Shown here piece after piece: positions 7,675-15,484 of a stretch of DNA of 33,175 nt. Position numbers and translations under genes: made by a program. The stretch covers positions 1 to 33,175 of the forward strand of contig JAEDLZ010000006.1 of assembly GCA_016303265.1 (NCBI GenBank), read 5' to 3'. The notes beneath the pieces are model-generated. The model saw nothing but the letters and a program-made list of their open reading frames with translations. It was not told the origin of the DNA and searched no databases. The DNA comes from Clostridiales bacterium. Lineage in GTDB: Bacteria; Bacillota; Clostridia; Monoglobales; Monoglobaceae. Positions within the stretch are counted from its first letter, which is position 1. Each line of letters opens with the position of its first letter.

Positions 7675-7822
7675 GGGGCTGCAGAAAAACAGCTTCTTGA
7701 TAAAACTCAAAAACAATCCCCGAAAACAGCTAAATTCAAACTGTTTTCGGGGATATTTTTATTGGTTTGGGAAACTATTGGTGTTGCAAATTGCTGCTTA
7801 AAAATTGTTTTTCTGCAGCCCC
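7675..7822 (+). repeat. Dispersed palindromic element, copy 2
   Basis: This is the most regular copy, 148 bp. It has perfect 17-bp terminal inverted repeats (7675-7691 and 7806-7822; GGGGCTGCAGAAAAACA on the left). The central hairpin at 7716-7754 pairs CCCCGAAAACAG with CTGTTTTCGGGG and is followed by ATATTTTTATT. The segment right of the hairpin (about 7755-7805) is close to identical with copies 1 and 3, while the segment left of it is not. It begins 14 bp after the gapA stop, in the same direction. Confidence 0.9.
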
Positions 7823-7859
7823 TTGTTGCCATTTAATGTGCGGAAATAAATAATAGCGT

Positions 7860-7955
7860 TCCTCTTAATGCGCCGTTTAGTATTCCTCTTAGTGCGCCGC
7901 TTAGCTCTCCTCTTAGTGTGCTGTTTAGCGCTCCTCTCAATGCGATGCACCGCCC
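7860..7955. repeat. 24-bp tandem repeat, about 3.5 to 4 units
   Basis: Units begin at 7860, 7884, 7908 and 7932 with TCCTCTTA(A/G)TGYGCYG. The fourth decays after about 13 bases. Although the unit is a multiple of three, the open frame has no start codon and is closed by TAA just upstream, so I do not call a gene. The rest of the 7823-8149 spacer shows nothing further that I can support. Confidence 0.85.
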
Positions 7956-8149
7956 CCGTTCTTAGTGCACTTTTGCTTTTTTATTTGGTTTGGCGGCGCA
8001 ATACTGTGAAAAATAAACTATAAGAATCACCTCTGCCGCACTACTTTTTTCCCGATTCCATCTGAGGAACACCACGGCAAAGGCGTACAGGCATTATTTA
8101 CCTCTATAAATCATAAAATTTTAAAAACCGGTTTAAAGGGGATAGAATT

Positions 8150-9328
8150 ATGTTAAAACAACAAATACTCGCAGCAGTTTTGATGCTTACTTTCTTGTTT
8201 TTCTCAAATTTTCCTGCGTTTGCCGCCGAAAAATCCACACAGGTTAATACTGATGTAGCGGCTGAAATTGTAAATGCGCCTTCGGCAATTCTGATGGAGC
8301 AAACTTCGGGGCAGGTTCTGTATGAGCTTGACGCCGACAAAAAAATGCCCATTGCAAGCGTAACAAAAACAATGACCATGCTCCTCATCATGGAGGCAAT
8401 CGACAGCGGTAAAATCAATTACACGGATATGGTTACAACAAGCGAACACGCAGCATCTATGGGTGGGTCACAGGTTTATCTTGAGGTCGGCGAACAAATG
8501 AGCGTGGACGATATGCTCAAAGCGATTGCGGTTGCTTCGGGAAATGATGCCGCCGTTGCCATGGCGGAGCATATTTCGGGAACAGAACCCGCCTTCGTTG
8601 AGAGTATGAATAAGCGCGCAAAGGAGCTTGGTGCAGTAAACACACATTTTATAAACTGCAACGGTCTTGACGAAACAGATGAGCACTACAGCACCGCCCG
8701 TGACATTGCAATTATTTCCGCCGAACTTCTGCGTCACGAGGATATTCAGAAATATCTTACCATTTGGATGGATACACTGCGTGACGGAAAGTTCGGGCTT
8801 TCCAACACGAATAAGCTGATAAAATTTTATGACGGTGCAAACGGCATTAAAACAGGGTCCACAAGCACTGCAAAATACTGTCTTTCCGCCTCTGCAAAGC
8901 GTGATAATATGCAGCTTATTGCCGTTGTCTTAGGTGCGCCCAGTACCGCCGACCGTTTTTCAAGCGCCTCAAAGCTCTTGGATTACGGCTTTGCCAACTA
9001 TGCCTTGGCGGATAATTCCTCATACAAGGTTAATCTGCCAAAAATTAAAGTTATGGGCGGCACGGAAAATGAAGTCGAGGCAATGATTGACGGCTCGCTC
9101 AACACTGTGGTGAAAAAAGGAAATCAAAATAAAATTACTGTCAAGGTTAAAACCATGGATTCTCTTTCCGCTCCTGTCAAAAAGGGCACAAAAGTAGGTG
9201 AAGCTGTTTTCTATGTAGGTGACGAGGAGCTGACAAGACGCACTGTTGTGGCAAAAAATGAAGTCCCGGAAATCAACTGTCTGCAAATGTTTACCCGATG
9301 CCTCGGTAAATGGATAACTCTGCAATAA
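8150..9328 (+). CDS. dacF: D-alanyl-D-alanine carboxypeptidase (PBP5/DacF family)
   Basis: This is a low-molecular-weight penicillin-binding protein that trims the terminal D-Ala from peptidoglycan stem peptides outside the membrane. A signal peptide covers residues 1-25 (cleavage after AFA). The three active-site motifs are SVTK (Ser70, Lys73), SGN (130-132) and KTG (234-236). The peptidase S11 domain is followed by a beta-rich PBP5 C-terminal domain. The last residues (MFTRCLGKWITLQ) could be a short amphipathic membrane anchor. Length 392 is normal. AAGGGGA precedes the ATG. The gene is flanked by two inverted copies of the dispersed element and by two tandem-repeat spacers. DacF is assigned by family only; DacA or DacB paralogues cannot be excluded. 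Confidence 0.9.
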   Translation: MLKQQILAAVLMLTFLFFSNFPAFAAEKSTQVNTDVAAEIVNAPSAILMEQTSGQVLYELDADKKMPIASVTKTMTMLLIMEAIDSGKINYTDMVTTSEHAASMGGSQVYLEVGEQMSVDDMLKAIAVASGNDAAVAMAEHISGTEPAFVESMNKRAKELGAVNTHFINCNGLDETDEHYSTARDIAIISAELLRHEDIQKYLTIWMDTLRDGKFGLSNTNKLIKFYDGANGIKTGSTSTAKYCLSASAKRDNMQLIAVVLGAPSTADRFSSASKLLDYGFANYALADNSSYKVNLPKIKVMGGTENEVEAMIDGSLNTVVKKGNQNKITVKVKTMDSLSAPVKKGTKVGEAVFYVGDEELTRRTVVAKNEVPEINCLQMFTRCLGKWITLQ

Positions 9329-9412
9329 TACCGTTAAATTGATTGCGGCTTTACCTAAGTGTAATCCTATCCGGCAGAAAATTGCATATCAGCAGAGAGG
9401 CAGGCAGACATT

Positions 9413-9526
9413 CTCGGTGGCGCAGCCTATTTCGTTGGTACAACAGAGCAAGCGCGCTCGGTAGCGCAGACCATTTCGTTGGTACAGCAGAGCAAACACC
9501 CTCGGCGGCATGGCTCACTCTGAAGC
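9413..9526. repeat. 44-bp tandem repeat, about 2.6 units
   Basis: Units start at 9413, 9457 and 9501, with shared blocks CTCGGTRGCGCAG and ATTTCGTTGGTACARCAGAG. The third unit is partial. Because 44 is not a multiple of three, it does not encode a repeating peptide. It lies in the gene-free spacer after the carboxypeptidase gene (9329-9644), which otherwise shows nothing I can support. Confidence 0.8.
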
Positions 9527-9644
9527 TATGACAAGCGATACGGAATATAACATCGCCGCTTAATTACATCTAAACCCTGAGCATATTCACAGCTTCCAAT
9601 ACAGCTTTTTCACAAATATATACAAAATTCCCCACCAATCAAAA

Positions 9645-9791
9645 AGGGACTGAGGCAAAATGATTTTTAAACAGCAATTTGCCCTCCAATAGCTTCCCAA
9701 ACCAATGAAAATATCCCCGAAAACAGCTAAATTTAAACTGTTTTCGGGGATTACTTTGTTAAGTCGTCAGGGGCTATTTTGCCGCAGCCCC
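9645..9791 (-). repeat. Dispersed palindromic element, copy 3 (inverted)
   Basis: This copy is in reverse orientation relative to copies 1 and 2. The central hairpin is at 9713-9751. The outer arms pair imperfectly and extend into the flanks, so the stem is about 25 bp (AATCAAAAAGGG against CCCCTTTTTTGATT at the base). It starts 15 bp beyond the stop of the minus-strand giant gene and is oriented with it. Within it, GGGGCT (9770-9775) and AGCCCC (9786-9791) plus T6 form an extra terminator for plus-strand transcription. Confidence 0.85.
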
Positions 9792-9797
9792 TTTTTT
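9770..9797 (+). terminator. Intrinsic terminator facing plus-strand transcription
   Basis: GGGGCT and AGCCCC form a 6-bp GC-rich stem with a ten-base loop followed by six T residues. It lies at the outer edge of element copy 3 and would stop read-through from the carboxypeptidase gene into the antisense of the 1719-residue gene. Confidence 0.6.
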
Positions 9798-9806
9798 GAT
9801 TTTCAT

Positions 9807-12800
9807 TTATAAATTATTCCGCACCTTGATATTGTCAATATAATATACACTGCTGTTGAAGTTTCTCATGAGATTGAACTCGACTGCATTTACAGTTGAC
9901 GCCGGATTTGCAAAAGCGTATGTCCCTTTGTCTGTTCCGTTTAAGTATACCATAAATGTCCGGTTGGTCATATCCAAAATATATTTAACGCTGTTCCAAT
10001 CGGTTGCATTGGAATCCGACGAAGAAACAAGAGTTACCCATGCCGCATTTTCGGAATCCCATACAGCATAACCGTACTTAGCATCACAGCGAGCCTTAAT
10101 AATTTTACCGTCGCCGGTCACACCCATTGATGTAGGGGGATACGACCATGTATCATAACTTGTATCAATAATATCACCAAAACCGCCGGCTGATGCGTCC
10201 GTACTGCTGTAATTTCCGTTGTAGCTTGACACCTTAAAGTCAAAGGAAACCTCTACTTTATCCTCAGAGTCCACACCGTCAAAATATGCTCTGAACTTAT
10301 TATAATTGAGCATTGTGTTCCAACCGTTGAATAACATAACCTTTGAAGTATTCCCGTCTTTTCCCGCCATATTCAAAAGGCCGAATGCACCGATGGTTGA
10401 AACATTACTATTTGCTCTTGCATAGATATATTCATCCGAAAAGCCTGTGCTGCCCTGAAGCTGACTGTACATAGGGGTCTTAAGAACAACATCGCTATAT
10501 GTTCCATCCGCATTTTCGGTATAGCTTTCAATTCCGTAGCCCTCTGCCGGCAGATATGAGCTGCTGACCGTCATTGCACCGATTGCAGTTTTGCTATTAT
10601 CCGTGTATCTGTATGGTATTCTCGCTATGATACGGGAATCCAAATCTTCAAATGTTTCTTCCGCATTTATAAGCTTTCTGTATTTCGGATATACGGTCAA
10701 ATCCTTCTGCCTGTTTGTAAAATCAACTACCTGATTTCCATTCTCATCCATCCAGTAAAGAAATACATAACCACTCTTTTCCGGTGCGTCATAGCTTATG
10801 GTCGTACCGTACTGACCCTCCTGAACGCTCAGAAGGTTTGAGTCTTCATCGTAGAACGAAACTTTATAATAGTTTTCATCCTTTGTATATACTGCGTAAA
10901 CATCCATATCGCCCGAAACATTGGTTATATCACTGCTCCAGCTTAAAATATATCCACCCTTGTGAGCGTCCGGTGCATTTGCGGCGTCACCTTTTTCTAC
11001 AACGGATGTTCCGAGCAGCGTCGTCCGGTCCTCATCATAAAACCTAACAACACACGGCTCATCCATTGCATACTGCGTATAATTAAGTGTTATAAAGTCA
11101 GTTGAAAATGTTCCCCTGTGAGCACCATACTTGCAATTTTTGAATGCCCATACCTTAAGGGTTTTCGGACTGTGCCAGTCTGCGCCTGACTCATAAACAC
11201 CTGTTGTTACGCTGTGGTTTCTGTAGTTAAATACAAGCTGACCGTTGTACGCATAGATTTCAAGTTCAGAAGGCACCGTAAGCTCATTTATATACTTATA
11301 GCTGAGATAAGACTGAGTGCTGTCCGTATTTATAAGAGTTTCCCCGTTAACCTTAAGAGTCTGGTCATCCTCATAGGTTACCCTTGCAATAATCTTCCCG
11401 TTTGCATCAAGAATGTCCATATATTTACACTGCTCGCCCGATATATGCGGGGCAGAATATGTGTAGTATCCGTTCGGAGAACCCTCCATAGTGAACAATG
11501 TGCTGATTTTCCATGAATCCATATCATATCTGACATTACCAAGGTCTCTTGTTGCCCAGATATTCTCACCGTAACTTAGGTAGCCATATAAGGTAAGAGA
11601 AGAACCCGTTTCCCAGTCATAATACCCGACATTCGTTTTTACTGTGTTTGAGCCCGTGTTCCATCCGGAAAAATCCCAGCCTGCTATGGTCTGACCCGTA
11701 AGAGTTGAATCAAGCGGCAAATCCTCAAGCAGGTCATACTCCGTAAGCCCCACATAGGTCTGCTCCGGAATTGCATACAGATACTTTGTCGGAATATCCG
11801 TCCTTACCCCGTCAAAATCCGCCTTAAGCTCAAAATAGCTCAGCTGTCCGTCATTTGGGGTTACATAAATCGTAAGCTTCTTATATCTATCGCTTGACAG
11901 AGCAATCTGCTGTCCTACCACGCCTGTTCCCGAAATCACATCTTCGTTGTTATATACAATTCTCACATTGCCGTCGGAATACGCCCAGAGAGAAAGTTCC
12001 TTCTCCTCGCCCTTGGGAACCTTTATATATGTTTCATATTTTGCGCTGCCGTTTCCGTCCACATCTTCGGGAAGGCTGAAATTGTATCTTACGGAATTAT
12101 TTATTTCCGTTGTGTTGCTGCATGCTGTGCCGTTATAGCTCCTTACCAGAATCCCGCTTCTGTATGTATTTCCTAAGGTGATTGGAATCTCTGTAATCTT
12201 TATTGAATTAAGTCCGGTGACCTTTGTTCTCAGACAGCCGCTCATACATGCCTCACCGCCCTGATAAATATAAGCGGTATCACCGTCGCCGCCCGGCGGA
12301 TATGCCATATGCCAGTTGAAGGCGTTTCCGCTTACGAGCGACTGATTGTAGTCATCCACAGTATTCTGCTCATTACGCGCTACGCCGAATACCCCCACCA
12401 AAAGTCCGTTGTCCAAATAGTGATAGAATATATTCGCCTGACTACCGTGAAATTGCCCTTCACCGCGGTAATGGATAATCATATTATCACCGTATGCCTT
12501 AGCTTGACCGGAAAGACCGTAAACCGCATGTATTTCAACATGACCGTCACGGGGAAATACATATCTATCATAGTTTACCGTTGTGGCAGGTCCTATATGG
12601 AACAGCCAATCTGTATTTTCATCTGTGCTCGCTTTAAAACCGCCTATACGAAAATCCCGCGGATTTTCAGCTGTTCTGTAAGTTATCGTTCTGCCGGCGG
12701 TCACATTGACAGGGAAAACTATCCCGTTTTCGCTTATGGCAACACTGCTTGGAATAGTATTGCTCCAGCTCTTTTGCAAAGCATCGCTTATAAATGCAAC

Positions 12801-14966
12801 CATCTCCCGGTCGTACCAGGACGGATTCCCATCTTCGTCAAAGCCTTTGAACTTTTTTTGATATACCGCTCTCCCCGAAATGCCGTTATAGTTACAGTCA
12901 TCGGCTTTCTGGAGGGTCATTTTCCCGTCCTCCAGAACCGTCCAGCCCGTTATATCAACGCCCGTGTTCCTTGCCCCGGAATCGGTAAGCTCATATATAT
13001 ACTTATTGCCGATTGTTCCGCCGTAAACATCAGTCGTTTCCACTTCTTTCATTTCGCCGCCGAAATACACTCTGCCGTTGGACATTGTTGTGATTCCGTA
13101 AAACATACCGGCCGTGGATTCTCGTACATACGGTGCAATTAAATCGATATAATTATTAGCGAGCGTCCAACTCTCATCGCCCTCCTTGGAATAATCGATT
13201 TTATATTCCTTTGGACCGAACATAATTCTCGTAGAGTCTGCTGCGTCAACCTCGCAGGCATAATGCTGCTTTGGATATGCGATTGTATCCGCAATGGTCG
13301 GTGTACCTTCTCCGCCCACATAGAGCTTATAGTTTCGGTCATTTCCGGGGTCACCCATCCATAAATAATTCTCGTCCTGGAATGTAAGATATGTATATTC
13401 CGCTCCTGCCGAAGTACACCGGAAGCAGAACTTATCGTCATATACAGTCGAATCCTGTGAATAATCTCCGCCCCTGCCGAATGACCATTTCTCACTCCAG
13501 TCGGAAATGTTATATGCAAAAATTTTACCTACTCCGCCTCCGAAGGCAACAGTCATATAGCTGTTGTCAGGAGAGGCTGCAAGAGCAAGACAGGGACCCT
13601 GACAAAGACTTTGCGGCATAGACTGCGCAAGATTCATCGTACCGTCCGAAGCTACGGTAAACTGCGAAATTGCATAATTCCCCTCTTCATCGGTATATGC
13701 AACCCAAAGCAAATCGTTTCCGTCAACAGCAATAGCGGTCGGCTCCTTTATCGGATTATCCATTAAAGTCTGACCCGTTGTCTTATCGATAACTCTGACA
13801 AAATCACGGCTTCCGTAGGTTACGAACAGCAAATTGCCTTCTTGCTGAACGGCAATATCGCCATAGCCCGTCTGAGCTGAAAGGTTATAAAGATTCAGTC
13901 CCTCCGACTCATAAGGCTCATATCCGATTGCACTCTTAAAATATCCCTCGCCGTTTCCCCAGAAATTCCAGTGCGGCTCACCGTACTCATAAACCACCTG
14001 TGTGTTGCTTGAAACATCAACACCCATGACGAAGCAACGCGCCTCATAGTCATATGTAATATCATCATGTTTTTCTTTATTATAAAGCACGCGATCAAAT
14101 ATCAGCCAGTAAACAACTTCACCGTCATTTGCGTTTCTGATTGAACCCCGGTTGCCGCGGCTTTCAAAATATCCGGCCGTGCGGTGTATATCATTTATAT
14201 TGAAATACTTGAGAGTTTTGCCGTTCTCCATGTACTGTTCAGAGTAATACATATTGCTCCCCAAGAGGGTCATGTCACTTATAGGCATAAAGTTTGACAT
14301 CATTGTGTCAGCCTTTTCTCTTATTGTATTATTGGCAATAAGTGCGTCCTGTTCATACTTAACATTGTTGGAAAGAACCTTTACGACATAGTTGCCGTTA
14401 TCAACCGGCTCACCGACATCGTTCTTTCCGTCCCACTTGGCGGTATATGTTCCGGCATCATACCACTCTGCACCCCAAAGCATACGAATAAGAGTGCCGT
14501 CCTCCGTATACACCCCTGCCGAGGTGTTTGCGCCGCCTTCTTCAACAGTAAATTCAAAGGTAAGCCCCATAGAGCCAAACTGTTTTGCGAGAGGCTTATA
14601 ATTATTCATATCGTCCCAAACAAAAATATTGACATAACTGTTTCCCAAATCAGTCCCCTCCGGGATTGAAACGGATTCCTTAACGGCAAACTCTTCACCC
14701 GGCGCAACAGTAAACTGCTCACCGTAGTCCATGGAAACGGGAGTATCACCGTTATAAAGTACACGAACCGTCTGAACAGTCTGCGCCGAGCCGGTATTAT
14801 TTGTACCGAAAACACGGTACTCATTCTCACCGCAGCTTAAATAATCATTGACAAAATCTACAGCGATATCAATGTCATCCTTCCCGGTGCCTTCGGCATA
14901 TACCGCTGCCGGCAATGCCGTAAACAGCATTGCAATCGTCATCATCAACCCTAAAATTCTTTTCAT
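9807..14966 (-). CDS. Giant secreted multidomain protein, possible propeller and lectin-like domains
   Basis: The product is 1719 residues and is exported: residues 1-24 are a signal peptide ending AVYA. Residues about 135-200 resemble a FlgD-type Ig domain (ends of the GTYTAKWDGKNDVGEPVDNG type). Residues about 220-870 are rich in Trp, Tyr and Gly repeats such as EPTAIAVDGNDLLWVAYTDE and look like a large beta-propeller. Residues about 1050-1300 look like a beta-sandwich. Two InlB/Listeria-Bacteroides repeats lie at 1305-1362 and 1367-1431 (VRFYDEDRTTLL and VSFYDEDSNLLS). Residues 1436-1719 look like a concanavalin-type sandwich ending in SVYYIDNIKVRN. There is no LPXTG, SLH or dockerin, so it is probably soluble or non-covalently held. 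A carbohydrate-related surface role is inference. GAGGAGG precedes the ATG. No catalytic residues are recognised. Confidence 0.75.
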   Translation of the reverse strand: MKRILGLMMTIAMLFTALPAAVYAEGTGKDDIDIAVDFVNDYLSCGENEYRVFGTNNTGSAQTVQTVRVLYNGDTPVSMDYGEQFTVAPGEEFAVKESVSIPEGTDLGNSYVNIFVWDDMNNYKPLAKQFGSMGLTFEFTVEEGGANTSAGVYTEDGTLIRMLWGAEWYDAGTYTAKWDGKNDVGEPVDNGNYVVKVLSNNVKYEQDALIANNTIREKADTMMSNFMPISDMTLLGSNMYYSEQYMENGKTLKYFNINDIHRTAGYFESRGNRGSIRNANDGEVVYWLIFDRVLYNKEKHDDITYDYEARCFVMGVDVSSNTQVVYEYGEPHWNFWGNGEGYFKSAIGYEPYESEGLNLYNLSAQTGYGDIAVQQEGNLLFVTYGSRDFVRVIDKTTGQTLMDNPIKEPTAIAVDGNDLLWVAYTDEEGNYAISQFTVASDGTMNLAQSMPQSLCQGPCLALAASPDNSYMTVAFGGGVGKIFAYNISDWSEKWSFGRGGDYSQDSTVYDDKFCFRCTSAGAEYTYLTFQDENYLWMGDPGNDRNYKLYVGGEGTPTIADTIAYPKQHYACEVDAADSTRIMFGPKEYKIDYSKEGDESWTLANNYIDLIAPYVRESTAGMFYGITTMSNGRVYFGGEMKEVETTDVYGGTIGNKYIYELTDSGARNTGVDITGWTVLEDGKMTLQKADDCNYNGISGRAVYQKKFKGFDEDGNPSWYDREMVAFISDALQKSWSNTIPSSVAISENGIVFPVNVTAGRTITYRTAENPRDFRIGGFKASTDENTDWLFHIGPATTVNYDRYVFPRDGHVEIHAVYGLSGQAKAYGDNMIIHYRGEGQFHGSQANIFYHYLDNGLLVGVFGVARNEQNTVDDYNQSLVSGNAFNWHMAYPPGGDGDTAYIYQGGEACMSGCLRTKVTGLNSIKITEIPITLGNTYRSGILVRSYNGTACSNTTEINNSVRYNFSLPEDVDGNGSAKYETYIKVPKGEEKELSLWAYSDGNVRIVYNNEDVISGTGVVGQQIALSSDRYKKLTIYVTPNDGQLSYFELKADFDGVRTDIPTKYLYAIPEQTYVGLTEYDLLEDLPLDSTLTGQTIAGWDFSGWNTGSNTVKTNVGYYDWETGSSLTLYGYLSYGENIWATRDLGNVRYDMDSWKISTLFTMEGSPNGYYTYSAPHISGEQCKYMDILDANGKIIARVTYEDDQTLKVNGETLINTDSTQSYLSYKYINELTVPSELEIYAYNGQLVFNYRNHSVTTGVYESGADWHSPKTLKVWAFKNCKYGAHRGTFSTDFITLNYTQYAMDEPCVVRFYDEDRTTLLGTSVVEKGDAANAPDAHKGGYILSWSSDITNVSGDMDVYAVYTKDENYYKVSFYDEDSNLLSVQEGQYGTTISYDAPEKSGYVFLYWMDENGNQVVDFTNRQKDLTVYPKYRKLINAEETFEDLDSRIIARIPYRYTDNSKTAIGAMTVSSSYLPAEGYGIESYTENADGTYSDVVLKTPMYSQLQGSTGFSDEYIYARANSNVSTIGAFGLLNMAGKDGNTSKVMLFNGWNTMLNYNKFRAYFDGVDSEDKVEVSFDFKVSSYNGNYSSTDASAGGFGDIIDTSYDTWSYPPTSMGVTGDGKIIKARCDAKYGYAVWDSENAAWVTLVSSSDSNATDWNSVKYILDMTNRTFMVYLNGTDKGTYAFANPASTVNAVEFNLMRNFNSSVYYIDNIKVRNNL

Positions 14967-15113
14967 CGCTTTTCCTCCTCATCGAGTCTTTAACATTAAA
15001 ATGTCCATTTGCCTAATATAAATATGAAATGCGTTTACCGTTTTACAAAGCATAGCCGCCAACACCCGGTATAAATGTTAATCCGTATGCTCGCCGGACC
15101 GTAAAACAAATAT

Positions 15114-15144
15114 TCTTGCAGCCTATATGTATTTATTATAACAT
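15114..15144. repeat. 31-bp direct repeat, unit A
   Basis: TCTTGCAGCCTATATG at the left end followed by TATTTATTATAACAT. It matches unit B (15213-15243) at all but one position, with an offset of 99 bp. Each unit contains TATAAT on the minus strand. It lies in the 5' region of the giant secreted protein gene. Confidence 0.8.
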
Positions 15145-15148
15145 CAGT

Positions 15149-15167
15149 GCAAACGGCATTCGTTTGC
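15149..15167. promoter_or_regulatory. Operator-like palindrome GCAAACG-5-CGTTTGC
   Basis: Perfect 7-bp arms around a five-base spacer lie between the two 31-bp repeat units, just upstream (in the minus direction) of unit A. It could be a regulator binding site or the base of an RNA hairpin in the leader. Confidence 0.4.
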
Positions 15168-15212
15168 TTCAATTTTGTTAAAATAAATACATCCGTGCAA
15201 GAGGAGTAAGCC

Positions 15213-15243
15213 TCTTGCAACCTATATGTATTTATTATAACAT
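15213..15243. repeat. 31-bp direct repeat, unit B
   Basis: This is the second unit, one mismatch from unit A. Its left end is also the right arm of the perfect 9-bp inverted repeat TGCAAGAGG-6-CCTCTTGCA (15196-15219). The palindrome continues imperfectly outwards because AATAAATACAT at about 15182 is the reverse complement of ATGTATTTATT here. Confidence 0.8.
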
Positions 15244-15264
15244 ATGCTGAACTTAATTTCAATA
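15236..15264 (-). promoter_or_regulatory. Predicted promoter of the giant secreted protein gene
   Basis: On the minus strand, TTGAAA and TATAAT are 17 bp apart; the TATAAT lies inside repeat unit B. The transcript would carry a leader of about 260 nt containing the inverted repeats and unit A. The TATAAT in unit A lacks a matching -35. Confidence 0.5.
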
Positions 15265-15309
15265 TCTTGTAAATTTTTTTGCATTTTCACTAATAAATCA
15301 GCTAAAATA

Positions 15310-15350
15310 TTGACAAATCTGCTAAAAATACGGTATAATTTAAGCAGATT
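15310..15350 (+). promoter_or_regulatory. Predicted promoter of the trmN6-rsmI-PfkB operon, with flanking inverted repeat
   Basis: TTGACA (15310-15315) and TATAAT (15334-15339) are 18 bp apart. AATCTGCT (15316-15323) and AGCAGATT (15343-15350) are perfect inverted arms that bracket the -10 box. A direct repeat AAATCWGCTAAAA also lies at about 15296 and 15315. These suggest a regulator site. Confidence 0.6.
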
Positions 15351-15484
15351 TAACCGGATTTCCGGTCAATAAGATAAATTACACCGACTTAATTGATTGC
15401 CTGTACAAGATTTCTGCTTCTCGCATTTTGTGACCGATATGGAAAATTTTGTTACTTTACGGGCAGAAAGGCTACGGATATTTT

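Noticed and set aside
9343..9531. 62-residue plus-strand open frame in the 44-bp repeat region
   Set aside because: The 44-bp unit shifts the frame in each copy; there is no ribosome site, so it is not coding.
12309..13142. 277-residue plus-strand open frame inside the giant gene
   Set aside because: It is antisense to a gene with a clear signal peptide and domain structure. It has no ribosome site or recognisable motifs, and is a shadow of codon bias.
15035..15262. Minus-strand open frame with repeated VIINTYRLQE
   Set aside because: The peptide repeat is only the translation of the two 31-bp DNA repeats (99 bp apart, a multiple of three). The predicted promoter and leader explain the region better.
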